Source: an uncultured Clostridia bacterium (lineage in GTDB: Bacteria; Bacillota; Clostridia; Peptostreptococcales; Anaerovoracaceae). From it: DNA of 11,983 bases. Below the pieces are notes generated by a model, which made no database searches, was not told the DNA's origin, and saw nothing but the letters and a program-made list of their open reading frames with translations. Below, piece after piece: positions 6,938 through 11,983 of this stretch. The stretch's first letter is position 1. Each line of letters starts with the position of its first letter. The translations under genes and the position numbers were made by a program. Where the stretch lies: contig CAKQNZ010000056.1 of NCBI GenBank assembly GCA_934255435.1, forward strand, positions 1 through 11,983, written 5' to 3'.

Positions 6938-7669
6938 CACTGTTATCTCGCACCCATCCTCATATCCGTTGAGAGTCTGTATCACAGACGTAGTGACACT
7001 CCTGACGATACTTTTCACAAAAGGCACCATCGGCAGCTCTTTCCCGTTTATGAAAACCTGGACATTCTCTCCTTTAAGGATACATTCTGACATGCTTCCT
7101 GTTCCATCCAGGATCCTCTTTGTCAGACCGCGACAGTCAGTACCGCAGGACATGCAGCAGTCTGCACTGTAATTCGGCATCCGCTCCGGTGTCTTTGCTT
7201 CGATGAGATCCACGAGTCTGTCGATATCCGTCGTGGCATTTATCACCGGGAACCCCCTGTACTCTGTAAGCTCATTGGATATAACTCCTGATATGCCTAT
7301 AGTCAGATCTTCTATCTGTCTGTCCACCTGTTCCGTCGTGATGCCTGTCGCTATGCTGGGACAGTTGGCTTCTGCATGGCCTTCGATGACCACATAGTCC
7401 TGGCTGTAGATATCCAGTATTCGGTCTATATCGACACGGTGATCGAACATGATATCGGTCTCACTGAGGCCTCTTGCTGTCACCGGATGGGCTCCTGCCT
7501 GCTTGTGCTTGTATGTATTGGTGCCCTCGGTCTCCATTGTGAATGCTTCGTAGTGGATCTCCTTCACTGAACCTACGGTATATCCCCTGCGTCTCAGCTC
7601 TCTGATAACAGCTTCGACAGTAGTTGTCTTGCCTGTTTTTGTCGTTCCCTGTACTTTTATTACTTTCAT
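6926..7669 (-). CDS. mobB: MobB-like GTPase with C-terminal Cys-rich domain
   Basis: 247-residue protein. The N-terminal 160 residues are MobB-type: Walker A GTTKTGKTTT (8-17), TVGSVKEIHY, HKQAGAHPVTARG, and DYVVIEGHAE (91-100), the family's Walker-B-like strand. MobB proteins bind GTP and assist in adding GMP to molybdopterin or delivering the cofactor. The C-terminal part (about 165-247) has Cys at 171, 172, 175, 179 and 196 (CC-x2-C-x3-C-x16-C), a likely metal or Fe-S site, then a beta-rich tail (FINGKELPMVPFVKSIV). I chose ATG 7669, preceded by AGGAGTTATAAA, over an in-frame start at 7801. No moa/moe or molybdoenzyme gene is visible, so the cofactor it serves is uncertain. It has its own promoter-like sequence and leader. 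Confidence 0.85.
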   Translation of the reverse strand: MKVIKVQGTTKTGKTTTVEAVIRELRRRGYTVGSVKEIHYEAFTMETEGTNTYKHKQAGAHPVTARGLSETDIMFDHRVDIDRILDIYSQDYVVIEGHAEANCPSIATGITTEQVDRQIEDLTIGISGVISNELTEYRGFPVINATTDIDRLVDLIEAKTPERMPNYSADCCMSCGTDCRGLTKRILDGTGSMSECILKGENVQVFINGKELPMVPFVKSIVRSVTTSVIQTLNGYEDGCEITVKIK

Positions 7670-7697
7670 TTTATAACTCCTGGAAAAATGCAGCTTT

Positions 7698-7772
7698 GAC
7701 GGATGATGCCGGACATATGATAAAACACCTGCCCGTGAAGGTGCTGATGCAGTATGCCGGCACTGAGCCGTC
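7698..7772 (-). ncRNA. Possible structured 5' leader (candidate cis-regulatory RNA) of mobB
   Basis: The gene-free stretch before mobB can form three nested helices: GACGG/CCGTC (7698-7702 with 7768-7772), TGCCGG/CCGGCA (7707-7712 with 7757-7762) and CACCT/AGGTG (7726-7730 with 7739-7743). An alternative hairpin GAGCC/GGCTC (7765-7769 with 7779-7783) would compete with the outer helix. It does not match the known Moco riboswitch or any other class I can recall. The evidence is hand folding only. Confidence 0.35.
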
Positions 7773-7791
7773 CACGATGGCTCCTGCATAT

Positions 7792-7797
7792 ATCTTA
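7792..7797 (-). promoter_or_regulatory. Extended -10 promoter candidate for mobB
   Basis: Minus strand TGA-TAAGAT, an extended -10 element with no good -35. The predicted start is near 7785, giving a leader of about 115 nt to the mobB ATG. Confidence 0.4.
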
Positions 7798-7853
7798 TCA
7801 CAGTATGCGTGATTTCTGATACTGTTATGTGACTCTGGTATCATCGGCCCGGA

Positions 7854-8321
7854 TCACTTGTTTATCATCCGGCGCCTGATATATTCCAGCAAAGCCTCGC
7901 AGCCTTCTGTCACATCATCATATGTCTCGTCGAAATTGCCGGTGTACCACGGATCTGCTATAGCCCTGTCTGCACCTGCAAAATCAAGCAACATATGTAT
8001 CTTGCTTTCAGGATCACCGCCTGCGATCCGCTCCATGTTCCTGACATTGGCGTCATCCATACCGATGAGAAGATCGAACTCCTCGTAATCTTTCTTCGTC
8101 ATCTGACGGGCATGCCTCGGCGAAAACGGTATCCCGTTCTCCTGCAGCTTGCGCCTTGTGCCGGGATGCGTGTCATTTCCGATCTCCTCCCGGCTGGTCG
8201 CCGCCGACTCGATATATACATCGTCACCAAGGCCGGCCCGGCCGACCATGTCACGGAAAACGAACTCCGCCATAGGACTGCGGCAGATGTTGCCGTGGCA
8301 TATGAACAGTACTTTTGGCAT
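7854..8321 (-). CDS. Low-molecular-weight protein tyrosine phosphatase
   Basis: 155-residue cytoplasmic phosphatase. The N-terminal signature ICHGNICRSP contains the C-x5-R(S) P-loop with nucleophile Cys8 and Arg14, and the acid loop ADPWYTG carries the general acid Asp123. Length and both motifs are complete, so it should be active on phosphotyrosine or related small phosphoesters. The ATG at 8321 places MPKVLFICHGN at the usual N-terminus and follows AAGGAG (10-nt spacing). An in-frame ATG 15 codons upstream is less likely. It is on the same strand as mobB, 184 nt upstream of it, with a promoter candidate between, so co-transcription is uncertain. Confidence 0.93.
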   Translation of the reverse strand: MPKVLFICHGNICRSPMAEFVFRDMVGRAGLGDDVYIESAATSREEIGNDTHPGTRRKLQENGIPFSPRHARQMTKKDYEEFDLLIGMDDANVRNMERIAGGDPESKIHMLLDFAGADRAIADPWYTGNFDETYDDVTEGCEALLEYIRRRMINK

Positions 8322-8352
8322 ATCTTTTAAACTCCTTCCAAATGCTCGCTTT

Positions 8353-8368
8353 CGTTGATTTTTCAACG
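8353..8368. other. Short palindromic hairpin upstream of the phosphatase gene
   Basis: CGTTGA-TTTT-TCAACG, a perfect 6-bp stem with a 4-nt loop in an AT-rich stretch without genes. It might be a weak terminator on plus (followed by TTTCTTT), but no plus-strand gene ends there; it could also be an operator. Confidence 0.3.
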
Positions 8369-8439
8369 TTTCTTTGATTTGTCGATTTCTATGTAACTTC
8401 TTATTTCTTCCCGTTTTTTCTTATATTTTTCGGTTTGTT

Positions 8440-8461
8440 TGTGGTAAAATTGTGGTAAACT
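8440..8461. repeat. Tandem 11-bp repeat TGTGGTAAAAT/TGTGGTAAACT
   Basis: Two adjacent copies matching at 10 of 11 positions. A related 13-mer (GTGGCAAAATTGT) recurs at 10795-10807, on the far side of the AT-rich toxin-antitoxin region. This may mark the ends of an acquired segment. The 10-mer GTGGCAAAAT also occurs at 5522-5531, which weakens the case. Confidence 0.5.
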
Positions 8462-8517
8462 TACGGAGTTTGCCCCAAGGCAATCTGTTCCATCGCTATG
8501 CCATTCTTCTGAATCAT
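8461..8517 (-). CDS. Possible 18-residue small ORF downstream of the lipoprotein gene
   Basis: Encodes MIQKNGIAMEQIALGQTP. It is preceded by AAAGGA at ideal distance from the ATG, starts 4 nt after the lipoprotein stop in the same frame, and ends next to the tandem repeat. The ribosome site may be fortuitous, since it is part of the lipoprotein's last codons. It could also be the tail of an older, longer gene. Not recognised. Confidence 0.25.
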   Translation of the reverse strand: MIQKNGIAMEQIALGQTP

Positions 8518-8520
8518 ATA

Positions 8521-8943
8521 TCATTCCTTTAAAGATCCAAAATATTCATCAAGGTTCTGTGAACATAGATATATCCTCGCATACGGTTCTTCGATATAAT
8601 ACTTTTCTCCTTTTTCGTAGTAGAACATCACCTTTTCATCATCTCCGGACACAAAGGTAAGCACTCCATACTCATCTGCATCCGGTACATCCTGTACTGA
8701 CTCTTTTTTGGTAAGTGATGCATTATTTATCACCATTACTATTTCTTTTATTTTTTCTGAGCTTGTCACATTTACTGTTTCTCCATTATACAAAGTTACA
8801 GATACTTCCTGTAAATCAGCTGAATACTTTTCTGTCACAGGCTTTTCATCCTCCCCACATCCAGTTAAAAGGCATCCAGCAACAACAGAAACGATCAATA
8901 AAAATAAATATTTACATTTAACTGCATTAAAAAAATTTTTCAT
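8521..8943 (-). CDS. Short lipoprotein of unknown function (DUF5301-like appearance)
   Basis: 140 residues. The N-terminus is basic, then a hydrophobic helix and the lipobox LLTGC (Cys29), so it is expected to be a surface lipoprotein. The remainder is a small domain: QEVSVTLYNGETVNVTSSEKI, then a helix (KEIVMVINNASL), the strand YGVLTFVSGDDEKVMFYYEKG and EPYARIYLC. This resembles the small DUF5301-type domains of Firmicutes lipoproteins, recalled only by pattern. The ATG at 8943 follows AAGGATAATATA. The start overlaps the stop of an upstream reading frame as TAATG, so it was probably the second gene of an operon whose first gene is now broken. AT-rich codon use differs from the genes below 8300. 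Confidence 0.75.
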   Translation of the reverse strand: MKNFFNAVKCKYLFLLIVSVVAGCLLTGCGEDEKPVTEKYSADLQEVSVTLYNGETVNVTSSEKIKEIVMVINNASLTKKESVQDVPDADEYGVLTFVSGDDEKVMFYYEKGEKYYIEEPYARIYLCSQNLDEYFGSLKE

Positions 8944-9193
8944 TATATTATCCTTCTTTTGGTTTCTTCGTAATTATCTACAGCAAATTCACCAGTACTC
9001 AGAACATACCTTGAATAATCGTCTTTGATCTCCAGTAAAATGCCATATTCTCTCCACTCGATAATGTGTATTCTGAAATTCCAAAATCAATGTAATTGCT
9101 TTAGTTATCATTGTATCCTACACCATCTGCTGTGAGCTCCAAAACACTTAAAAAGGCACCCTGATGATCAGCATGGTCTTTGTGCACATGATT
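8943..9193 (-). pseudogene. Remnant of a broken small gene upstream of the lipoprotein
   Basis: No intact ORF, but protein-like stretches appear on minus. One frame from about 9193 reads HKDHADHQGAFLSVLELTAD and on to GVGYNDN, a TAA stop, then SNYIDFGISEYTLSSGE. A neighbouring frame then takes over near 9065 with EYGILLEIKDDYSRYVLSTG and on through EFAVDNYEETKRRII to a TAA that overlaps the lipoprotein ATG. One stop and one frameshift would thus join a protein of roughly 80 residues. I do not recognise the family. Confidence 0.4.
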
Positions 9194-9201
9194 TCATTTG
9201 C

Positions 9202-10254
9202 TTAATCCGTGATCACATAATGCTCTTTCAGTTCATTAAGCATGTTATATTTTATTGCCCTTTCTTTTTGTAATCTGCCAACCACGATACCCGGTGCAAC
9301 ATGGACCGTTTCTGCGAATTCATTCACTGTATCAATTGAAAACACCTGAGTTTCCATGAATTTTTTGAATGCATCTGCCGGTATCAGGTGATCTCTTGAC
9401 CATTCATCAGCATCAGCTTCATCTTTTTCAGAAGTTCCATCAGCATTTCCTATATGCCCCAGTATGATATGTCCTAACTCATGGAACAGGCTGAACCAAA
9501 ATCGATCTGCATCACTACCTCGGGCAGTCAATCCCAATATTATCTTATTACCATCAGTAAATGTAGCTCCATGCAAAAAAGAGCCCTTCAGATGTGGCAG
9601 AAAAACCAAGGCAATACCACATTCTGACAAAAGCGATTTCAATCCATTGCAAAACTGCTCAGGGGACATCAAAGTCATATTCCGTATCTCATCAAGATCG
9701 TTGATCAGTCTTTTTATATTTACGGGTTCTATATCGATTTCCCGTGCAACAATTTTCGCTCGCTGTACCCATGCCATAAGTGCCAGATCACTTTTTTCGG
9801 TTATAGCAAGTCTTCGGCAAGCAATTCGTGTGATCTGACTGTTTTCCAATAATGAAAGTTTTACAACACCGAAATATTTTCTTAGATTAATAACCTTTTC
9901 TTTGATATTTCTTGTAGCTGGAACCCATTCATATTTTACCATTTCGCTATAAGGAAACTGTCTTGCGATCTCCTCATCCTTATCCATTGAATTCTCTGCC
10001 TCAACCTTAATCAACTTTTCTCTGTATATAGCTTCAAGATTATTCCAAAACTTTGCAGGCGCACCCAAGACCAGTTCCAGTCTGACTGCACAATCCGGAG
10101 TAAGCTGCACATCTCCATTAATGAGCTTACTGATATGTTTCTCCGACATATCCATTCTTGCTGCAAATTCCTTCTGACTCATTCCTCTATCTGTCAGTTG
10201 CTCCTTGATCGTGGCTCCAGGCGGCGTCGCTATATAACTCTTACTTCTAGCCAT
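9202..10254 (-). CDS. higA: HigA-type antitoxin fused to ImmA/IrrE metallopeptidase domain
   Basis: 350 residues. An XRE helix-turn-helix of the HigA type occupies about 10-75 (ATIKEQLTDRGMSQKEFAARMDMSEKHISKLING, followed by LVLGAPAKFWNNLEAIYRE). A helical linker runs from 75 to 200. The C-terminal ImmA/IrrE zinc peptidase domain has HELGH (258-262), an acidic DEADADE third-ligand region (about 278-284), and the family tail VAPGIVVGRLQKE. It should bind the operators upstream of higB and neutralise HigB; the peptidase may allow regulated release, which is inference. I chose ATG 10254 because AAGGAGG lies 7 nt before it; an in-frame start at 10293 would overlap higB. It begins 25 nt after the toxin stop, the toxin-first order typical of higBA. 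Confidence 0.88.
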   Translation of the reverse strand: MARSKSYIATPPGATIKEQLTDRGMSQKEFAARMDMSEKHISKLINGDVQLTPDCAVRLELVLGAPAKFWNNLEAIYREKLIKVEAENSMDKDEEIARQFPYSEMVKYEWVPATRNIKEKVINLRKYFGVVKLSLLENSQITRIACRRLAITEKSDLALMAWVQRAKIVAREIDIEPVNIKRLINDLDEIRNMTLMSPEQFCNGLKSLLSECGIALVFLPHLKGSFLHGATFTDGNKIILGLTARGSDADRFWFSLFHELGHIILGHIGNADGTSEKDEADADEWSRDHLIPADAFKKFMETQVFSIDTVNEFAETVHVAPGIVVGRLQKERAIKYNMLNELKEHYVITD

Positions 10255-10279
10255 ATCAATACCTCCTTCGCTATCTTTA

Positions 10280-10576
10280 TTAATGGTAATCAACTATTTC
10301 TAAAATATTCACTATTTGAATTTCATTTCCATTTTTCTCAAAGACTAATCTATATGGATGAATAAGGTCCACGGCATACTGACCCTTCCGGTTTTGTGTT
10401 AAAGGATGACAGCGACCGATACGGAATTGGATCATAATTTCCACAGTATCCGCCGCTGATATTTCACCTATGCGCATATCTATTTTTTCTGCCATTTTTG
10501 TGCCGTATTTTTTCTCAGCAGCCCTCGTATCCGTACAAATTTTCTTCATCCTATTATTCTTGTACGTAATCTCCAA
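10280..10576 (-). CDS. higB: RelE/HigB-family toxin
   Basis: 98-residue toxin of the HigB ('plasmid maintenance killer') branch of the RelE superfamily. These are ribosome-dependent mRNA interferases that cut translated mRNA. Family pattern: AAEKKYGTKMAEKIDMRIGEI helices, then FRIGRCHPL, the strand GQYAVDLIHPYRLVF (with the conserved YR), and a closing EIQIVNILEIVDYH. Length is normal. The start is TTG: GGGAGGG lies 8 nt upstream and no earlier ATG fits. The first internal ATG (residue 10) has no comparable ribosome site. It is translated just before the HigA-ImmA antitoxin from a shared autoregulated promoter. Confidence 0.85.
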   Translation of the reverse strand: MEITYKNNRMKKICTDTRAAEKKYGTKMAEKIDMRIGEISAADTVEIMIQFRIGRCHPLTQNRKGQYAVDLIHPYRLVFEKNGNEIQIVNILEIVDYH

Positions 10577-10598
10577 TCTGTCACCCTCCCATAGCCAA

Positions 10599-10615
10599 TT
10601 TACCTTTAAGGTAAA
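10599..10615. promoter_or_regulatory. Operator O1 of the higBA promoter
   Basis: Perfect palindrome TTTACC-TTTAA-GGTAAA covering the predicted start site. It shares its half-sites with O2. Likely bound by the HigA HTH for repression. Confidence 0.7.
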
Positions 10616-10618
10616 TAT

Positions 10619-10647
10619 ATATTAACATTTTTATAGTTTCATGTCAA
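10619..10647 (-). promoter_or_regulatory. Consensus sigma-A promoter of higBA
   Basis: Minus strand TTGACA (10642-10647), 17-nt spacer, TAATAT (10619-10624); start near 10612. It sits exactly between the two operators. Confidence 0.88.
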
Positions 10648-10655
10648 CTTATATA

Positions 10656-10672
10656 TTAACCTTATAGGTAAA
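10656..10672. promoter_or_regulatory. Operator O2 of the higBA promoter
   Basis: TTAACC-TTATA-GGTAAA, one mismatch from a perfect palindrome, just upstream of the -35 box. Centre-to-centre distance from O1 is 57 bp, so looping or two-dimer repression is possible. Confidence 0.68.
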
Positions 10673-10831
10673 TACGGAACAGTGATGTATATAAAATTCT
10701 GTTATATAATGTTTCTAAAATAAACGCAAATCACCCCCTCATACGCTATATATTTTGCGTACCTAAAACATTAACTAAATATATCCGGATATCCGTGGCA
10801 AAATTGTCAATAAAAAGCTATTCAACCATGC
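10673..10831. other. AT-rich gene-free stretch
   Basis: No convincing gene. It contains a plus-strand TATAAT-like sequence, an ACGCAAA...TTTGCGT inverted repeat (about 10723-10760) with a long loop, a GGATATCC palindrome, and at 10795-10807 the 13-mer GTGGCAAAATTGT that echoes the repeat at 8441-8453. Confidence 0.4.
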
Positions 10832-10942
10832 CTATATGTACTTCCTGAACACTTCCTTCATCCTGATAATAACATCCATCAGCCGGTAAAACTGAGCGTT
10901 CCACTGCCCTCTATCATCAAAGTTCACATTAAAAGAACTCCC
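10832..10942 (-). pseudogene. Remnant resembling the 3' end of a LURP-one gene, or a 31-residue ORF
   Basis: Minus strand, downstream of the intact LURP-one gene. A GTG at 10927 preceded by AGGGAG opens a 31-residue frame that ends FYRLMDVIIRMKEVFRKYI (stop at 10832). It resembles the C-terminus of the intact neighbour (LYALMFVLAIDAEKCSRK). At DNA level both share GAAGTGTTC-(G)-AGGAAGTA, offset by one base. This suggests a tandem duplicate reduced to its 3' end. Confidence 0.4.
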
Positions 10943-10950
10943 TTAAAACT

Positions 10951-11421
10951 CTACTTCCTCGAACACTTCTCTGCATCTATCGCCAGCACGAACATCAGTG
11001 CATAGAGGGCGTCGTCGGGATCGTTTATATCTATGACATATGTATCTGTCAGGTTGAAGAGTTCTTTTCCTATAGTTGCTGCAGTATTGCCGTCCCTGTC
11101 TGTTATCGTGTAGTTCCACTCGGTCCAGGTGCCTTCTACATGCCAGCCGTTGTAGTCTATGTCGTAGCGTGGATGCAGGAAGCTCAGTTCCTTTTTGAGA
11201 CAGCCTATCAGCTCGCCTCTTTCGTAAATCTCGAATCTTGGAAGCAGCGTGAGGACTTTCTGGTTCACCATACCGATTTCATTTCCTTCCGTGTCGAATA
11301 TGACAAGTTTATGTCCCCAGGAAAGCTGCCCTTTGACTGTATAGGCAACGCTGCCATCCTCATAGTAGATATCGTAACTGTCGAACCATGAAAAAAGTCT
11401 CTGCTTGAATAATAATCTCAT
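10951..11421 (-). CDS. LURP-one-related (Tub_2/YxjI-like) family protein
   Basis: 156-residue cytoplasmic protein of the LURP-one/tubby-C-like beta-barrel fold. It is built of short strands, each ending in a D/E-G turn: FDSYDIYYEDGSVAY, KLVIFDTEGNEIG, RFEIYERGELIG, YDIDYNGWHVEG and YTITDRDGNTAATIGKE. It then has the hydrophobic C-terminal helix DALYALMFVLAIDAEKCSRK typical of Clostridia members. The molecular role is unknown; lipid or membrane association has been proposed for related folds. I chose ATG 11421 (MRLLFKQRLFSW) because GAGG lies 6 nt before it and relatives start the same way; two upstream in-frame ATGs lack a ribosome site. No clear promoter was found. Confidence 0.85.
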   Translation of the reverse strand: MRLLFKQRLFSWFDSYDIYYEDGSVAYTVKGQLSWGHKLVIFDTEGNEIGMVNQKVLTLLPRFEIYERGELIGCLKKELSFLHPRYDIDYNGWHVEGTWTEWNYTITDRDGNTAATIGKELFNLTDTYVIDINDPDDALYALMFVLAIDAEKCSRK

Positions 11422-11766
11422 ATAATACCTCATTTCTTTCATCAAATATCAACTTATATAAACTCCAAACGATATCGTGCGTCAGTGAATTCCAGATATT
11501 ACCGTTCTCTCATTACGGTCTTTCTCGCCTCTGCCGGTTTCTCTCTACATAAATTAATGAAAATTACACTATCTTTTCACTATTTTTTCACTATTTCATT
11601 TCCACGGCGCTCTTCCTGCTTCGACTACCATGCTGTTATACTACGCCACTGCTCTTACTATTACACGCTATAGACATCCCTGTCTGGAGCTATCTTATTT
11701 ATATGATATCATTAAAATGGCTGATTTTAAATATTTTCGGCACTGCAACTTTATCCAACGGACAGG
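11422..11766. other. Gene-free intergenic stretch upstream of the LURP-one gene
   Basis: No supported gene on either strand. It contains the three 11-bp-phased CACTAT repeats (11567-11594), a weak ACCGT/ACGGT hairpin near 11500-11520 and an AGACA/TGTCT mini-hairpin near 11670. No consensus promoter was found. Confidence 0.5.
11567..11594. repeat. Three direct repeats (TTCACTATTTT type) with exact 11-bp period
   Basis: CACTAT occurs at 11567, 11578 and 11589, with T-rich spacers (TCTTTTCACTATTTTTTCAC). The period equals about one DNA helical turn, placing all copies on one face. It lies about 150 bp upstream of the LURP-one ATG. This could be a binding site for a tandem-binding regulator, or slipped-strand duplication. 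Confidence 0.5.
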
Positions 11767-11983
11767 TCAGGAATTTATTGAATATCTCGTTCCTCTTCCG
11801 TTGCCTGTCTTTATCACATATCCTTTTTTCTCAAGTATACCCAGTAGCTTCAATGTCTTATTTTTGCCGAACCCTGCCGCCTTAGCGATTTGAGAACTTG
11901 TTTTTCCAAGCCTGCCCATGCTGTCGTAAACGATTTTCGCATCGCCAGTAAGATCGCCACCGGATGTGATCACAGGTAAAGTC
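11767..11983 (-). CDS. C-terminal winged-helix end of a gene continuing beyond the window
   Basis: About 72 codons are visible and the frame stays open to the window edge (codons for TLP precede a possible GTG at 11973), so this is most likely the tail of a longer protein. The segment GDAKIVYDSMGRLGKTSSQIAKAAGFGKNKTLKLLGILEKKGYVIKTGNGRGTRYSI is a typical winged helix: the recognition helix is near NKTLKLLGILEKKG, and the wing is TGNGRGTRY. This ending is common in Schlafen/AlbA_2-type ATP-binding regulators; a stand-alone small HTH protein is the alternative. Confidence 0.65.
   Translation of the reverse strand, partial: TLPVITSGGDLTGDAKIVYDSMGRLGKTSSQIAKAAGFGKNKTLKLLGILEKKGYVIKTGNGRGTRYSINS

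Noticed and set aside
7698..7772. Moco riboswitch upstream of mobB
   Set aside because: The conserved sequence blocks of the Moco RNA class, as I remember them, are absent; only a generic structured-leader candidate is reported.
8353..8368. Intrinsic terminator for a plus-strand gene
   Set aside because: A hairpin followed by T-rich DNA exists, but no plus-strand gene precedes it; listed only as a hairpin.
11567..11594. CRISPR-like array
   Set aside because: Repeats of 6-11 bp with a 5-bp gap are far too short and there is no cas gene; not a CRISPR.

Overview
The window looks like chromosomal DNA of an anaerobic Firmicute, probably class Clostridia. The signs are strong AGGAGG-type ribosome sites, TTGACA/TATAAT promoters, a T-box leader, classical lipobox lipoproteins, an ECF transporter S component and a LURP-one protein of the type common in Clostridia. 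The genus cannot be told from sequence reading alone. Nearly all genes lie on the minus strand; only a two-gene operon (5577-6877) is on plus.

Region 1 (1-1603): the 5' part of an orphan tryptophan synthase beta gene (trpB2 type), cut by the window edge. It is preceded by a T-box leader whose specifier reads UGG (Trp) and by a consensus promoter.

Region 2 (1641-7669) is the most interesting part. A minus-strand operon encodes a 677-residue lipoprotein with four tandem sulfite-oxidase-fold (Mo-co-domain-like) modules, a second lipoprotein with one module, an ECF-type S component, and a membrane-anchored protein with one more module. None shows the catalytic cysteine motif. Divergent from it runs a plus-strand pair: a THEP1-like NTPase overlapping a DUF4213/DUF364 'heavy-metal chelation' protein. 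The pair ends in a strong terminator facing a MobB-like GTPase with a Cys-rich C-terminal domain. The divergent promoter region has two identical-architecture dyads (GTTGT-N4-ACAAC), each about 41 bp upstream of one predicted start site, as expected for a CRP/FNR-type activator. I infer a co-regulated surface and cytoplasmic system for capturing or handling a metal- or pterin-type cofactor or another small ligand. The ligand is unknown.

Region 3 (7670-8400): a possibly structured leader before mobB and a low-molecular-weight protein tyrosine phosphatase gene.

Region 4 (about 8440-10810) is visibly more AT-rich and bracketed by similar 13-bp direct repeats, so it may be a small acquired island. 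It holds a short lipoprotein, a broken gene, and a HigB/HigA-type toxin-antitoxin pair. The antitoxin is fused to an ImmA/IrrE metallopeptidase domain. The pair has a consensus promoter flanked by two matching palindromic operators.

Region 5 (10830-11983): a degenerate 3' gene remnant, an intact LURP-one gene, three 11-bp-phased direct repeats, and the C-terminal winged-helix end of a gene that continues past the window.
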